A stretch of DNA of 64,000 nt. Source: Cryptolaemus montrouzieri. Lineage: Eukaryota; Arthropoda; Insecta; Coleoptera; Coccinellidae. The DNA lies in assembly GCA_013387265.2 (NCBI GenBank), contig JABFTP020000021.1, forward strand, positions 51,413,983-51,477,982. The letters run 5' to 3'. Below the pieces are notes generated by a model. That model worked only from the letters and a program-made list of their open reading frames with translations. It searched no databases and was not told the DNA's origin. A program made the position numbers and the translations under genes. This document shows, one piece after another, positions 53,161 to 64,000 of the stretch (the stretch's first letter is position 1; the number at the start of each line of letters is the position of its first letter).

Positions 53161-55100
53161 TTTCCAAAGTTAAAGAATTGTAAGTATAATAATTCATGTG
53201 ATAAGTTGAGACGAAATAAAGAAACAGCGACAATGATGTCCACAGATATGGAAGATTTACACAAATGACATATGGATTTGCGGAATCTATCGGAGATCTT
53301 TGAGTTATCAAATTTTATTGGAGAATTTTGAAGGTTGACACCAATAATATCAATTAATTACTTTAGTAAGTATGTATTTTGACGCCTAATTGATTATTTC
53401 GATGATTAAGTGGTGAAAACTTTGAATACCTACTCAAGTAATAAAATAAGCTTTAATATTCAATTTTGAATCAAACCACTGCTAAATATACAAATAATAT
53501 AAATATACGTTTTGATGATTGATTTTCAGGACTTTCTTCACTTCCAATATGTTTTTGGGCATTGCATTCGCTAAGTGTGATATTATTTTATATCAGTTCG
53601 CGTACTTCAATAAACTTTTCTCTGCTGAAGAAAAAGTATGCCTGAAATCACTATCGCAAACACCTTGAAACAGGTTGAACTTCTCGAGTACTCATTCTAG
53701 CTGAATCCAAATTTTTTTTTGTTCTTTCTCTTCATTTATGACTCTGATTTTAAGTCATTGTTTGGCATGTGCTATGCGAGAATTGGGTTCAATTTGCGGC
53801 AAGCCTAGATCTCATCTTAACCGTAGAGGTCTATATGTCTATGCCAAAGCTCGATTTGAAGCGTCTTCGCGGTTTGACTAGTTTATCCTGGGTTTGAAGA
53901 ACGAATTTCAACAAGCTTCGAAACGAATTCTAATTTCTTTCTTTGAATGACGTTTTTTTAGGCAAACCTAGAAGTAAGTATCTATAACTTTTCAACCAAA
54001 CGTCAAAAGCAAACTATGCTTTTTCGGACTTTGCCTAGTTTTACCGAGCGATTATAGCAAATTCATGGAATGTCGATTTATACAGTTTCATATCACGTTG
54101 AAAAAACTCTGGCTGTACATATTTCAAGATTTGATAAAGCCAAAGAAAAGCATTAGAAATTTTTCAGGCATAAAACAAGACCAAACTCTTGATGATTTAT
54201 TTGGATAGAGACATAACACCCAATAATAAGCATACTATTTGCTAGGAACAAGATACGATAATGCAAAGAGAAATTTATTAATTTCAAAGATGTGTTCTAT
54301 GATGAGCTGTCTCTAAGAAAGATTAGTTGATGAGAAGTTTGGGACCAATAATTCATAAAATGCCACTGTAATAAAAGTGTTCTTCAAAATGGTGTAAATA
54401 AAATATATGAAACGTGTTGTGCAACATTAAATGTCACACTTATCACCTAAACATATAGAGCAATTTTTTTGTTGGTTATTGTCGTTGAATGAAATAATGA
54501 AATTGATTTTGAATAATTATCGTTCTAACAGAACATTTCTATATCTTATTTAAGTCTGGCATATAAATTTCAGGCGTTTGTGTCTAAGTTGGTCTCTCAT
54601 CGGATTAGACTATACTAGAATTCTTGAATTCGAGAATAAAGTGGCGCCCTTAGGCTTTACATCTAATGCTTATAAACACTCTGGATGTTGCGATACTATT
54701 GCAATTTATGGAAATCCATACTTGTTCTCCAATTGTTCGAGAAAATCTACGAAGATGAAACAACCGTTTTTGGTCGAACTTTGATAACTCTGAAGGATCC
54801 TTTTCATTAGAGCATTTTTATGCGGTTTCGGAAGGTCGCGTGATTCTCAGCTTTAACGCTAGAAAGAAAAAAAACTCTGAACTTTATAGCGGCAGACGCT
54901 AGAAGAGACAGGTGACCAATTTATATTTTCGGTTCTCAAGAGTTGCCAATAGACACCCTTTCTTTGTGCGCATGCGTTAGCATCAGACATCTTTTTCATA
55001 CTGTTTTTTTTTAAACAACCTGTGTTGCAGTGCCCGCTCCTCGTGTGTCAGAAATTGAAATAATACTTCAAGTTGAATAATTTTAGAAAAAGTGAAAAAA
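53161..55100. other. no recognisable feature
   Basis: AT-rich intergenic or intronic sequence. Only short frames lacking family motifs; no terminal repeats seen. Confidence 0.5.
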
Positions 55101-55130
55101 TAAAGTACTAAGTCAACATAACATAATTAT

Positions 55131-55300
55131 GTTGCCTGTACGAAAAGGTACAACAAAACGGTGTTGTTATGGAGTGTGTAAAAGTAATACACGATACAAA
55201 ACCAAACATACTATTTAATGAATTTTCAAAAGCCTTGTCTGGAATATCGAAGAAAAATAATCAAATCACATCAAATTGCCAAATCTTTGGATAATTTATT
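55131..55300 (+). pseudogene. THAP-type zinc-finger fragment
   Basis: From the ATG at 55131 the plus strand reads MLPVRKGTTKRCCYGVCKSN and TRYKTKHTI, then a stop. A shifted frame follows with KPCLEYRRKIIKSH. The K-x-CCYG-x-CKS start and the following proline/basic block resemble THAP domains of insect THAP/P-type proteins. The second half of the finger (WxxxI, CSxHF) is not visible. It could be a first exon or a transposon remnant; decay favours the latter. Confidence 0.4.
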
Positions 55301-55855
55301 ATTTGACTCAATACATTTGGACTTTGATTGGGTGTGTCTCTTTGTCAACTGTTTGGTCCACTGATACATTATTCCTAATTGCATTTTTTGACTCTGTATA
55401 TATCATGATTTTTTATATATTGTCCAATTTTAAACATTTAATTCATGATAAAAACTATGAGACATATTCAATTCAGTATTTACGTTTGCCTAATCAATGT
55501 CATATATAGCCTTAAAATATTAATTACTTCCATAAATATTACTCAAAATTTTCAATTTTCAATTACTACAAATGAATTGATATTATCGATAGCAAATATT
55601 AATTTCGTTTATAAGTTTCTAGATAGTAAACAAACGTTGACGCTTTACCCCCCAATCAGTTAACTTTTTTTCCTTTTTGCGGATGCCCATGACATTTGAG
55701 CCACCTTTTTAGTTGTTCAGAATTATGAGCTTCTACTGAATCATAAATAAGTGAAACACCATCAATAGTTCTTTCCAATAATTTATTTTTTGTGGAGATA
55801 ATATTCCTTGCCCAGCCATTGTTGATTGAAACAGTACGAATATTTTGAATTATCT
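55301..55855. other. no recognisable feature
   Basis: AT-rich. Short hydrophobic open frames without motifs. Confidence 0.45.
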
Positions 55856-55859
55856 ATCG

Positions 55860-56045
55860 GCTACGCTTGCGGATCGGGCTTCCACGCCCAGCCTTCCCCT
55901 CGGACATCCCATCCGAGTTTACCTTTTTCTTCCGCCACTTTTCTTTCTACATGGGGACTATAGCCTTCGGGCTGGAACCCCAAGAGGAGGTTTTTAGTCG
56001 TTAAAAATCCGACATTGGCCCCGTTTCCGGGGTGCATCTTTTTGA
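55860..56045. repeat. GC-rich hairpin cluster, probable element leader
   Basis: In AT-rich surroundings this patch has four short perfect hairpins: GGGC/GCCC (55876-55889), CTCGGA/TCCGAG (55899-55917), AGCC-TTCG-GGCT with a UUCG tetraloop (55962-55973) and CCCCG/CGGGG (56019-56032). No protein is apparent on either strand. It may be a structured 5' leader of a retroelement. Confidence 0.45.
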
Positions 56046-56049
56046 AGAT

Positions 56050-59000
56050 TTTCCTCCTGTTTGTCTAAAAAAAAGAGTTTTCTTCGGTACGAAATGACTA
56101 TGTCTCTATTTTTAGTCGTCTGGTTATTACGCCATATTACCTTTCGATGCTCGAACAACAAAGTTAGAGGTTTTGAGGTTTTGACAAAAGAATTTCGCAA
56201 CATACAAACACTAAAGATTCCAGAAATGATACCAAATCAATAAAAAATATATTTCACTTTCATCAGTTAACTGTTTTAGCCTTAAATGAGGAACAATCGA
56301 TATATTTTGCAGCTGAAACCCCCTTTTCATGGGTGGGTCCAGATTTCACGAAAAAGGAGTATCAAAAGGTACCTTAATGCTTTCAAACACCATAGTATCT
56401 TCCACATACTAAGTTTTCATCTTATCAAATCCAATATTATTATGCAATCGTTTCTTTATCTGGCCATTACGACAAAATAATTGTCTTTTCGTTTTATGAG
56501 TCAACTAGACTGCACCTATCGTTTCGAATGACATCTTCGAATTCCACTTATAGTCAACTGCAGACATTCTTGGATTCGCCTTTTCGATAATTGTGAAGAC
56601 TTTCAACTCCTTCAATACTAAACCATGTGTAGAAAAAGGGTCTTACTGGCATACATCATAGTGACGGCGCCCTCAGTCTTGAAATAGTGGAGTTGCAACC
56701 AGTAAGAATGGTTATGCCATAGCATTTGAAACAATAACTACAAGACAATTTTGATATAAGAAAAGTAACATTCAATGAATAGTTTTCCATCGAAATATTT
56801 ATTAAATACCTACGATAGTGTTGTAATCTTCTAGGTTCTCATAAGATATAATTTCAGTTTCTGAACTGTAAACTACTTCAAATGCATAAAATTATTCATT
56901 AAAAAACCCTTCGAAACGGTTAACCCTAAAAACTGTGGCCACGATTCCCTGTATTGAAGCAAATCTTGGTAAGCCCAATATTTCGCCCACTTGAACAATA
57001 GAGTTTTTAGTGTTTGTTTTCTTTCTACAATCTAGTGTCACCACGCCAACCCGGCGACCGGCGAACGATGATTGTTGTCCGTAACTTGCAGCTGGTGCCT
57101 GCTTTCGGGCACCGCCAGAGGCGTCAGACTAAACACGCAGTGTTGTCAGATTGATTATGGATAGAAAATATCAATTGTTTTATAGATGAAGAAAATTAGT
57201 GAAGTGCAATCTTCAACGTAGATATAGGTTTCCTTTCAAATTTCATATTATATGGAATACGAAAATGGAAAATTTTGTGAATAATTCGAAGCCATTAAGA
57301 TTTCAAAGTTACGTACCTGAAAATGCACGTTTCATCATATCGTTTATTAATAAAATAGATTGGAGCTTTCATACGATTTTATACTTTCGGTTTTCGGTAG
57401 CCCCTCTGGATTATTTTGAAAAAATCATTTGAGTTCCAAGACATGATGAAATGATTGATTATTGAATTCTTTTAAATCAAGATAATTTCTATAAAATTTT
57501 CCATGTTTTGTCTCAATTTGGAAAAAAGTCAATTTCACCGAGAATGGAATGGAAGGAGAACAAAGTATTGTTAGAAGAGGAACGGAAAAATAGAAGTCGG
57601 ATATATCTTGCAATCCTACGATTATCGTAGGATCATCTATGCTCGAATTTCCGAAATCACAACATACATTTGTGGTAAACAAAAAATACGTCAATTCCTC
57701 AACATTTAAATTCTTCTATGTCCATATGGTCTACCATAAAGGTAGATCTAAAGGACTGCCTCCTTATGTAACATTCTATATGTAAGATGGTGATAATTTA
57801 GTGAAATAACTTTATACCATATTTCACTTGAAATAGTGCAAGACGAAGCCAATCGCCTCTCACATAAAAAATGTAGCTTCATCAGATGATATTGCAGTTT
57901 CCGCACTATTTTGGTAATACTATTAAACTTTATCGGTCTCGTACTTATTAGGTGCTATGTCGGTTCATTTGTTCTTTAAAAAAATACTGACTGGCGTTCC
58001 TTAGCGAATTCGTATTGTATAGTTCAAGATACTTTGCTATTGATGTATTTGGCCTATGACAACGAAGCACTTACTGTCTCTACTTCTTATCGCAACGTAA
58101 AAAGAAGTCCGCCTGACCGTTGCCACGATACACGTGTTCCAACAGGCTTCATTACAAGTTGGAATGCACGCAAATAGACTTTTTGATTCAAGTCTCGTCA
58201 GTTATAAAAAGCCCCTATGCAGGTTCAAATTTTGTAATATATACTCGATGTATTGAGTAATTTCAAAAAATCTTTTCCGCGATGAAAAGTGTGAAACCAT
58301 ACATATTGAAGGACCTCTTTTTTTAAGAAAAACCAACACTTCCAACTTCTGGCGTTCACCCAGACCCTCACGATATTCATGACACTCTGCGCTCATCCCC
58401 ATGACCAACTCCTGCGAGTTTCACTAAAAATCAGTCTAATATAAGGTGCTTTTAGGAGCTTCAACTAGAAAACAGTCACAGGTTCTTTTGAAGAGATGGA
58501 AGCCCACCGTTCTACGACCATCCTCCGCCATCCGCTGTACACTTCATGCGTGCATCTCCATAGTAAACTTCTATTCCTGTTTCTTCTGATAAGTATTATC
58601 TTTTTTTGCCTGCAGATTCACCAAAATGTTCAAGATTGGCTTGACATCAAATACCCCAAATCTCGCTCTATCTTTCAACTAGCCTAGACTCAGAGCACAC
58701 GACATTAACACAGAACTATAAAAATTTAGAAAATAAGTAGTTTCATTTTTCAAACACTAACTGGATACAATGTTTTCAAATGAAGCCAATCTAACTCGAC
58801 GAAAATCACATTCCACCATCAACTTATTATTATTGATCTTGCTACTTCAGGATTTTATATACATATACATATACATCACAGCTGCCTATAGATTAGAGAA
58901 ACAGCTAGTAAAACGTTTGTGGAAACAGAAACAATGGCCTCCCCAAAACAAGCTTATGGGTCATCACTAAATTACACAAGTAGAGCTCTTTTTAGGACTT

Positions 59001-60440
59001 AGCTGGTGTTGTGCCAAACTGACTTTCTTATTTATGAATTATAACAGCAGTAGAGTAGGAATTGAAAGATTGTTCATAATCTTTGTTTTTATGATCTAAA
59101 CCAATAGAAATTAAGTTTTCTTGGAATTCTTGCCATCCAATATAAAATTTTCAAATAATTTTTACATTCACTATATTAGTCACCACGTTATAGTCCACCA
59201 GTGAAAACAAAATAACTGCAAAGTTTTGCCTGAACTTAACCTGATACATTGGTGAATGAAATACAAGCCTTCAAATATAAATCGCTACTACCTCAAGCGC
59301 CAAGGTAATCTAAAATTGAAAATTGTGGCTGGCTTTCTAGAGTTCTCCAGAACGACATAATTTTAGTGAAGTCAAGTATATTCTTAATGTGAATTTTTTT
59401 ATTATATACACTTAGGTGGAAACCTGTTTCTGTATAATCACTGCATATTGACGGGTGATTGAAATGAACAAAACAAATTTGTTTTCTGAGGTAATGAATT
59501 GAAATGACATTAACAATGATATGAAGAGAACTCATCTCTCATACAACTGCACCATTCTATGGGTTAACTCAATAAAGGGATGGATATTCTCGGATACAAT
59601 TTAATTATGCATAATATAAATTATAGACAATAATTTCAATAGTATAAATTTATTTGATATACAGCATGATAAACGGGAATGTCAACGAAAATCAATTAGC
59701 CGAAAGATACAAGTGAAAATTTTAACTTGCTCCACCAAAAAGTTACTTAGATTTAGGAGTGATCAATTGTTGGTTCAAAAATCAGAGGGTACTACTAAGT
59801 TGTCCAAATAAAATTATCTGCAAATTTGAACAATAAAAATCTTATGCTCGAGCTAAGCTCAAACTTGTTGCAAAATTTTTATACATAATTATTTTAAATA
59901 ACTCTGAATAATTTCATTCACAAAAGAATTTAAAATGAGATGATGTAAGTACAATTCTTTTCATTAGGATAAATCAAAAATTAGGAATAATTATCCTGCA
60001 GACATTCAGAATTTTTAAACCTAATATTCTGAGGTAGTGCTTATTCAACCAAATACTCGAAATATATTAGATGAAATGAAAAACAATATGTACCTGCATC
60101 TTCAATCTCATCTGAAAGTATTTAAAACATAATGGTGTTCAGTAAATGAAATCAAATATTTGAACCTTTAAAAAGACGGAGTTATTTAGAATCAAACATG
60201 TATTGAATTTGTCACCTGTGGAAAACAGGGAACCTACCATATGTTACAAACTACCTTTTTCAATTATTTTTATTAACACAAATAGACTGTACAAGTGCCT
60301 TTTACAAAACCTAAGATGTACAACGTAGATCTGTAATACCGAAATAAATATAAAATATGAGAGTGAATAATACTTAAGTTATTCTAAGCATACTGTTTGA
60401 CCACATACACATGCACTAACTGATAAAAAAAGACCTAACT
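56050..60440. other. intergenic DNA, no gene recognised
   Basis: No conserved coding motif. A GC-rich patch lies at 57040-57135 (CCAACCCGGCGACCGGCGAA) and a short ATATAC/ATACAT microsatellite near 58855-58880. Open frames such as 58202-58408 look random. Confidence 0.5.
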
Positions 60441-60452
60441 TACGTTAATAAA

Positions 60453-60458
60453 TTTATT
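60453..60458 (-). terminator. candidate polyadenylation signal AATAAA of Arf1
   Basis: Minus-strand AATAAA about 150 bp downstream of the Arf1 stop codon. Other signals may exist further on. Confidence 0.5.
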
Positions 60459-60604
60459 GACCAAGGATAGTATGTTGGCAAACAGTAAGGAAATAGGAGA
60501 CTGACTGGGCAGAAGAAAACAGTCGAAATGTTGCAACATATGGTAAAGTAACACTTAAAGTCTGATACACAATCACATCTGGGTGACTGATACGAAACAC
60601 TGTA

Positions 60605-60895
60605 CTAATGGTGGGCATTTTTGAGCTGATTGGACAGCCAATCCAAACCTTCGTAGAGCCCATCTCCACTAGTCGCACAGGTTGCCTGAATATACCAATT
60701 GCGATTTCTCAATGAGTGGAGTCCCAGTTTGTCAGTTATTTCGGCTGCGTTCATCGCGTTTGGCAAATCTTGTTTGTTAGCGAAAATAAGTAGTACAGCA
60801 TCTCTGAGTTCATCTTCAGCTAACATACGCATAAGTTCATCTTTTGCTTCGCCTATACGTTCTCTATCGTTGCTATCAACTACGAATATTAGACC
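60605..60895 (-). CDS. Arf1: ADP-ribosylation factor 1, last coding exon
   Basis: This exon encodes the C-terminal half of the small GTPase Arf1, which recruits COPI and AP-1 coats to Golgi membranes. It starts after the acceptor TTTGCAG (60902-60896) with GLIFVVDSNDRERIGEAKDE. It continues ELRDAVLLIFANKQDLPNAM, where NKQD is the guanine-specificity motif, then AAEITDKLGLHSLRNRNWYI and QATCATSGDGLYEGLDWLSN, where CAT is the second guanine-contact motif. It ends QLKNAHH and stop at 60605. Sequence is near-identical to animal Arf1 except the last residues. Earlier exons (P-loop, switch I, DVGGQ) are not seen in the remaining 3 kb and should lie beyond 64000. The 60896-64000 stretch is then intron, holding a LINE remnant. 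Confidence 0.93.
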   Translation of the reverse strand, partial: GLIFVVDSNDRERIGEAKDELMRMLAEDELRDAVLLIFANKQDLPNAMNAAEITDKLGLHSLRNRNWYIQATCATSGDGLYEGLDWLSNQLKNAHH

Positions 60896-61538
60896 CTGCA
60901 AATAGAAAAATGTAAAATAGAACAATTTATAACTTGAAATTAATAACCATTACGGAAAATGCTTATTGTTCAATGTTCAATTAATCATAAATGTTTTTGC
61001 ACAGCCGTATCACAAAAACTTCAGATAGTGTGGTTAATATATTCGTCCCTTCCCAAAATTTGATATTCGAAATAGGACATAAATACATATAATACTGAAT
61101 ATATTTTTGCTTTAATAATTTTGTGTTATAAAACAAACCTGTATATTTGTTTTTAGCGTAGGGGCTAAGCGGCTGTGTTGATTTGTCAATTTGCCCTTTC
61201 ACATGCAGGAGAGATTGTGTGCTTTCAATAAATGTTAGTTTACTTGCACTGAGACAATTAGTTCAGATAGTAGAGCTGGCGAACACGATTTTGGACAGTT
61301 GTGTTGATTTTAAAAATTACGCAGCCTCTCAGACCTTACGAACATCGCATCTTTAATTTATTCTTTTTCAATCTTAATTTTTTTCGTTTGAACAAAGGTC
61401 AAAAAAAGTGAGTTTACAGGAAACTAAGGACTAAATTGAAGAATTAATGCACCTGTGACGTCTGGTGGTTAACAATGTTTACCTACTTACAACCAGCGTC
61501 TTTCTAAAACACCTTGAAGAATAATAATAATAATAATA
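60896..61538 (-). other. Arf1 intron sequence
   Basis: Non-coding DNA upstream of the last Arf1 exon. No further Arf1 exon motifs found here; a TAA repeat at 61519-61539 marks the LINE boundary. Confidence 0.55.
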
Positions 61539-63064
61539 ACTCAGGGGGGTTCGCTGACTCCCCTACCGACAAATGTCGCAGCCTTAGTACAATTAGAGAA
61601 AAAGTACAGGGAACCGCAGATGAGATAGGAGAGAATCAAAATATTACCGCAATGATCGAAGGAGAGACCTAAAAAAAATCTGGGCATAAGACAAGCACTA
61701 CGAATAGATCTCAAAAAAATGACAAAAGACTTAACCAACGAATTCATTAAGAGAGTTAGACAATTACCTCGTACGAATATTTACAGCAATAAAATGTTTA
61801 AGGCAATCAACACTTATGCATGCTCAATCCTGAATTATTTCTTTGGAATAATGGCCTGGAGCAACACCGATATCGATAATCTACAACGAAAGGTGCGCTA
61901 TTGAAAGAACTACATTGCCGAAACCTCAAGGAGGCAGAGGACTAGCTGATATCACGAAGCAGTTGGATCAGCAGATATCTAACTTGCGAGACTATTTCCA
62001 ACAAAAAGCTAATACTTCCATTTTTCATAGAACTATCTGCGAAATAGATGACTCAACTCCTTCACGTCTAAACGAACACGAACATAGGACTCGTCACAAA
62101 ACCAACGATGAAAAACTACAGATGTGGAAGGAAAAACCGCTACACGGGAGACATCCCATCGATGCCGATAGGGCACATATCGACAAATTTGCGTCGAACT
62201 ACTGGTTGACCTCCGGACAGATGTTTCCTGAGACGGAAAGGTTGCTTTTAGCAATACAAGACCAAGTTATTTCAACTAGAAACTATCTAAAATTCATCGC
62301 CAAAGACGCATCTGTAGCCACAGACATGCAGATACGGATGCCAGACTTCGGAGACGATACAACACATAACAGGTGGATGTCAGATGTTCGCGTCGACAGA
62401 ATATAAGGAGACACGACGCGATGGCCAAAATCGTACACCAGGAATTGACACAAAAGCATAAGCTCACGGAAGCAACTAAGGTTCCATCCATACTACAAAT
62501 ACATCCCATACCTAATTCTTGAAAATGAAAACTATAGACTGTACTAGAACCGAACATTTCTCACCGATCAACGAGTCGCGCACAATAGACCTGAGATCAT
62601 ACTTATAAATAAAATTTCCAGGGCAGCAAAGCAACTTTGATAGATGTCGCAATTCCCAACTACAATTTGGAGCTGAAACATGCCGAGAAAATTGCGAAGT
62701 ATCGAGATCTGGAAGTAAGCATAAGAAAACAGTGGAGAATGAAATCTGTTCAAACACTTCCAATGATAATGTCTACAACTGGAATTATACTGAAGAATTT
62801 ATAAAGGAACCTCAAGGAACTGGGACTGAACAAACATCTGTACAAACCCATGCAGAAAGCGGTACTGTTGGCGACAGCTACAACCGTCAGGAAGTATATG
62901 GGAAACTCAACACCCAACTACGCCACCATGACCTGATAACCTGGAAAGGGTCACATCAGAGCTGAATCCTTTTGATATCGAAGATATCTGGGATCAGTGA
63001 ATGTTCACCTTAAAGGGAGTGCAAAACACCTTAGGGTAAATTCGATAGTAATAATAATAATATA
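61519..63064 (+). mobile_element. LINE with restriction-like endonuclease (R4/Dong-like), 5' truncated, between TAA repeats
   Basis: (AAT)n at 61519-61539 and TAGTAATAATAATAATATAA at 63046-63064 flank a plus-strand LINE 3' half. Dong of silkworm inserts into TAA repeats (from memory), so both tracts may be target. The 5' part including the RT active site is missing. Confidence 0.72.
61700..62970 (+). pseudogene. RLE-type LINE ORF: RT thumb, linker, endonuclease remnant
   Basis: Blocks in order: RQALRIDLKKMTKDLTNEFI and RVRQLPRTNIYSNKMFKAIN (about 61690-61810), then SILNYFFGIMAWSNTDIDNL, the post-RT thumb. GGRGLADITKQLDQQISNLR, WKEKPLHGRHPIDADRAHID, ASNYWLTSGQMFPETERLLL and AIQDQVISTRNYLKFI (61930-62300) form the conserved linker of the R4/Dong/NeSL group. 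The zinc-binding CCHC is decayed at 62330-62400. Endonuclease traces are VAHNRPEIILINK and, in another frame, LIDVAIPNYNLELKHAEKIA (62570-62690). The final frame reads NLKELGLNKHLYKPMQKAVL. At least six frame breaks; dead. Confidence 0.75.
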
Positions 63065-64000
63065 AACCATAATTAAACACAACGATTTTTTAATGTTGTA
63101 TATGCTGCCACCCAGGCCTAACATGTGTTAGAGACAGACCATGTGGGTAGTTAAAGGATATTAACAATATAAGGTTATGTATACATTTATATATTTCAAA
63201 AATTTATTAATAAAAATTATTCATGATATGCTGATATTGAACAATTCATTTCGTTTCCATTCTGTGATTACAAAAATAAATAAGTTCCTCAATTCTACAG
63301 TTATATTGACGCTCAAGGAGCAATACCTCATGTTTCCCTTTTTGTATGAAGAGGTCATACTGATGGAAAGAATTGATGACAGTTTGTATCCCTAACAGTT
63401 CTACCTTCTCCAAAAACCTTGCAAACCTGATTTGTTTAATTCAATCAATATTCACTCAATCTAATACCGCATAAATCATTACTTCTAGAAATTAAAACAG
63501 TAATTTAATGCCTCCAAAGTTTTAAGATCAAAATATTGTTTCTTGAGTGTCCATATCTTTTAGTATTTTTTCTACTAATCTAGGTATTTACCTTGTCAGC
63601 ATTAAATAATTATATAAAGTTCGATATCGGCCCACAATTAATTTTTCAAAATGAATGAAATCAGACACTATAAGGATATGACATGCGATATATAGTTGAA
63701 GAAGCCCAATTTTCTAATTACATAACCGTTCATTGTTAGTATTAAAGAAAAAGAATTTAAAAATGTTGTTAAAATTCATCAAAACAAATTGCCACAAACA
63801 AATTTGAGCTAGATTTTCCAATTTTAGAGTTGAAATGTTGACGATACTCGATTTTTTGGACAAAAAATTTTTTGTCAAACGGTTTCAAAATACAATTTTC
63901 CCAATTTCACTTAGTATGTTCTATATCAGTTCATACAGTAGTCATTGAAATTACTTTTACTCTATGTTGGTACTCTCACTATAACAATACTTGTGTGTAT
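63065..64000. other. probable Arf1 intron, no feature recognised
   Basis: AT-rich sequence to the window end without coding motifs or repeats I can name. Confidence 0.45.

Noticed and set aside
58202..58408. 68-codon minus-strand open frame
   Set aside because: No recognisable domain, composition like random AT-rich frame, no splice or start context.

Overview
The window is AT-rich arthropod (almost certainly insect) nuclear DNA. It holds one recognisable cellular gene segment, the last coding exon of an ADP-ribosylation factor 1 gene (60605-60895, minus strand). Nearly everything from 1 to about 53000 is transposable-element sequence, much of it nested three or four deep. The insect assignment rests on the mix of families: errantivirus-type env, Penelope-like, LOA/I-like, CR1-like, RTE-like and restriction-endonuclease LINEs, P, pogo, Tc1 and hAT elements. 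I see no rRNA, tRNA gene, CRISPR array or bacterial operon.

Layout. 1-3060: two retroelement remnants, a LINE with endonuclease and reverse transcriptase, then a Penelope-like element (PLE). 3970-14530: decayed ZMYM1-type hAT sequence in two orientations, followed by a PLE. The hAT/PLE unit is split by a 2.6 kb DNA transposon with long inverted repeats, tandem subterminal arrays and a nuclease-like gene, and by two foldback elements. 15252-24178: a LOA/I-like LINE (copy 1) carrying a 6.3 kb LTR retrovirus-like element (16639-22918, minus). That element has a long open envelope frame, but protease and reverse transcriptase are missing. 24178-27490: the hAT/PLE unit again, inverted. 27490-39015: a signal-peptide exon-like repeat, a CR1-like LINE split by an almost full-length LOA/I-like LINE (28793-33929, 13-bp target duplication), then an RTE-like LINE split by a Tc1/mariner element (37184-38586).

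39020-48000: a third PLE/hAT patch interrupted by a P-element-like transposon, a tRNA-derived SINE, a GTF2IRD2-type hAT element and a (TA)n tract. 48700-53160: another copy of the exon-like repeat, split by a 3.4 kb pogo-like transposon and by a solo LTR that carries heat-shock-element-like motifs. 53160-60450: few recognisable features, apart from a THAP-like fragment and a GC-rich hairpin cluster. 60450-64000: the Arf1 exon, with a decayed restriction-endonuclease LINE lying upstream between (TAA)n tracts.

No set of genes here works as a pathway. The biology is one of serial insertion, deletion and local inversion. The points most worth following are the envelope-retaining, RT-less LTR element; the heat-shock-like promoter in the solo LTR; the inverted-repeat transposon with asymmetric arrays and a PIN/CXC-type gene; the two inverted-spacer microinversions; and the repeated signal-peptide exon.
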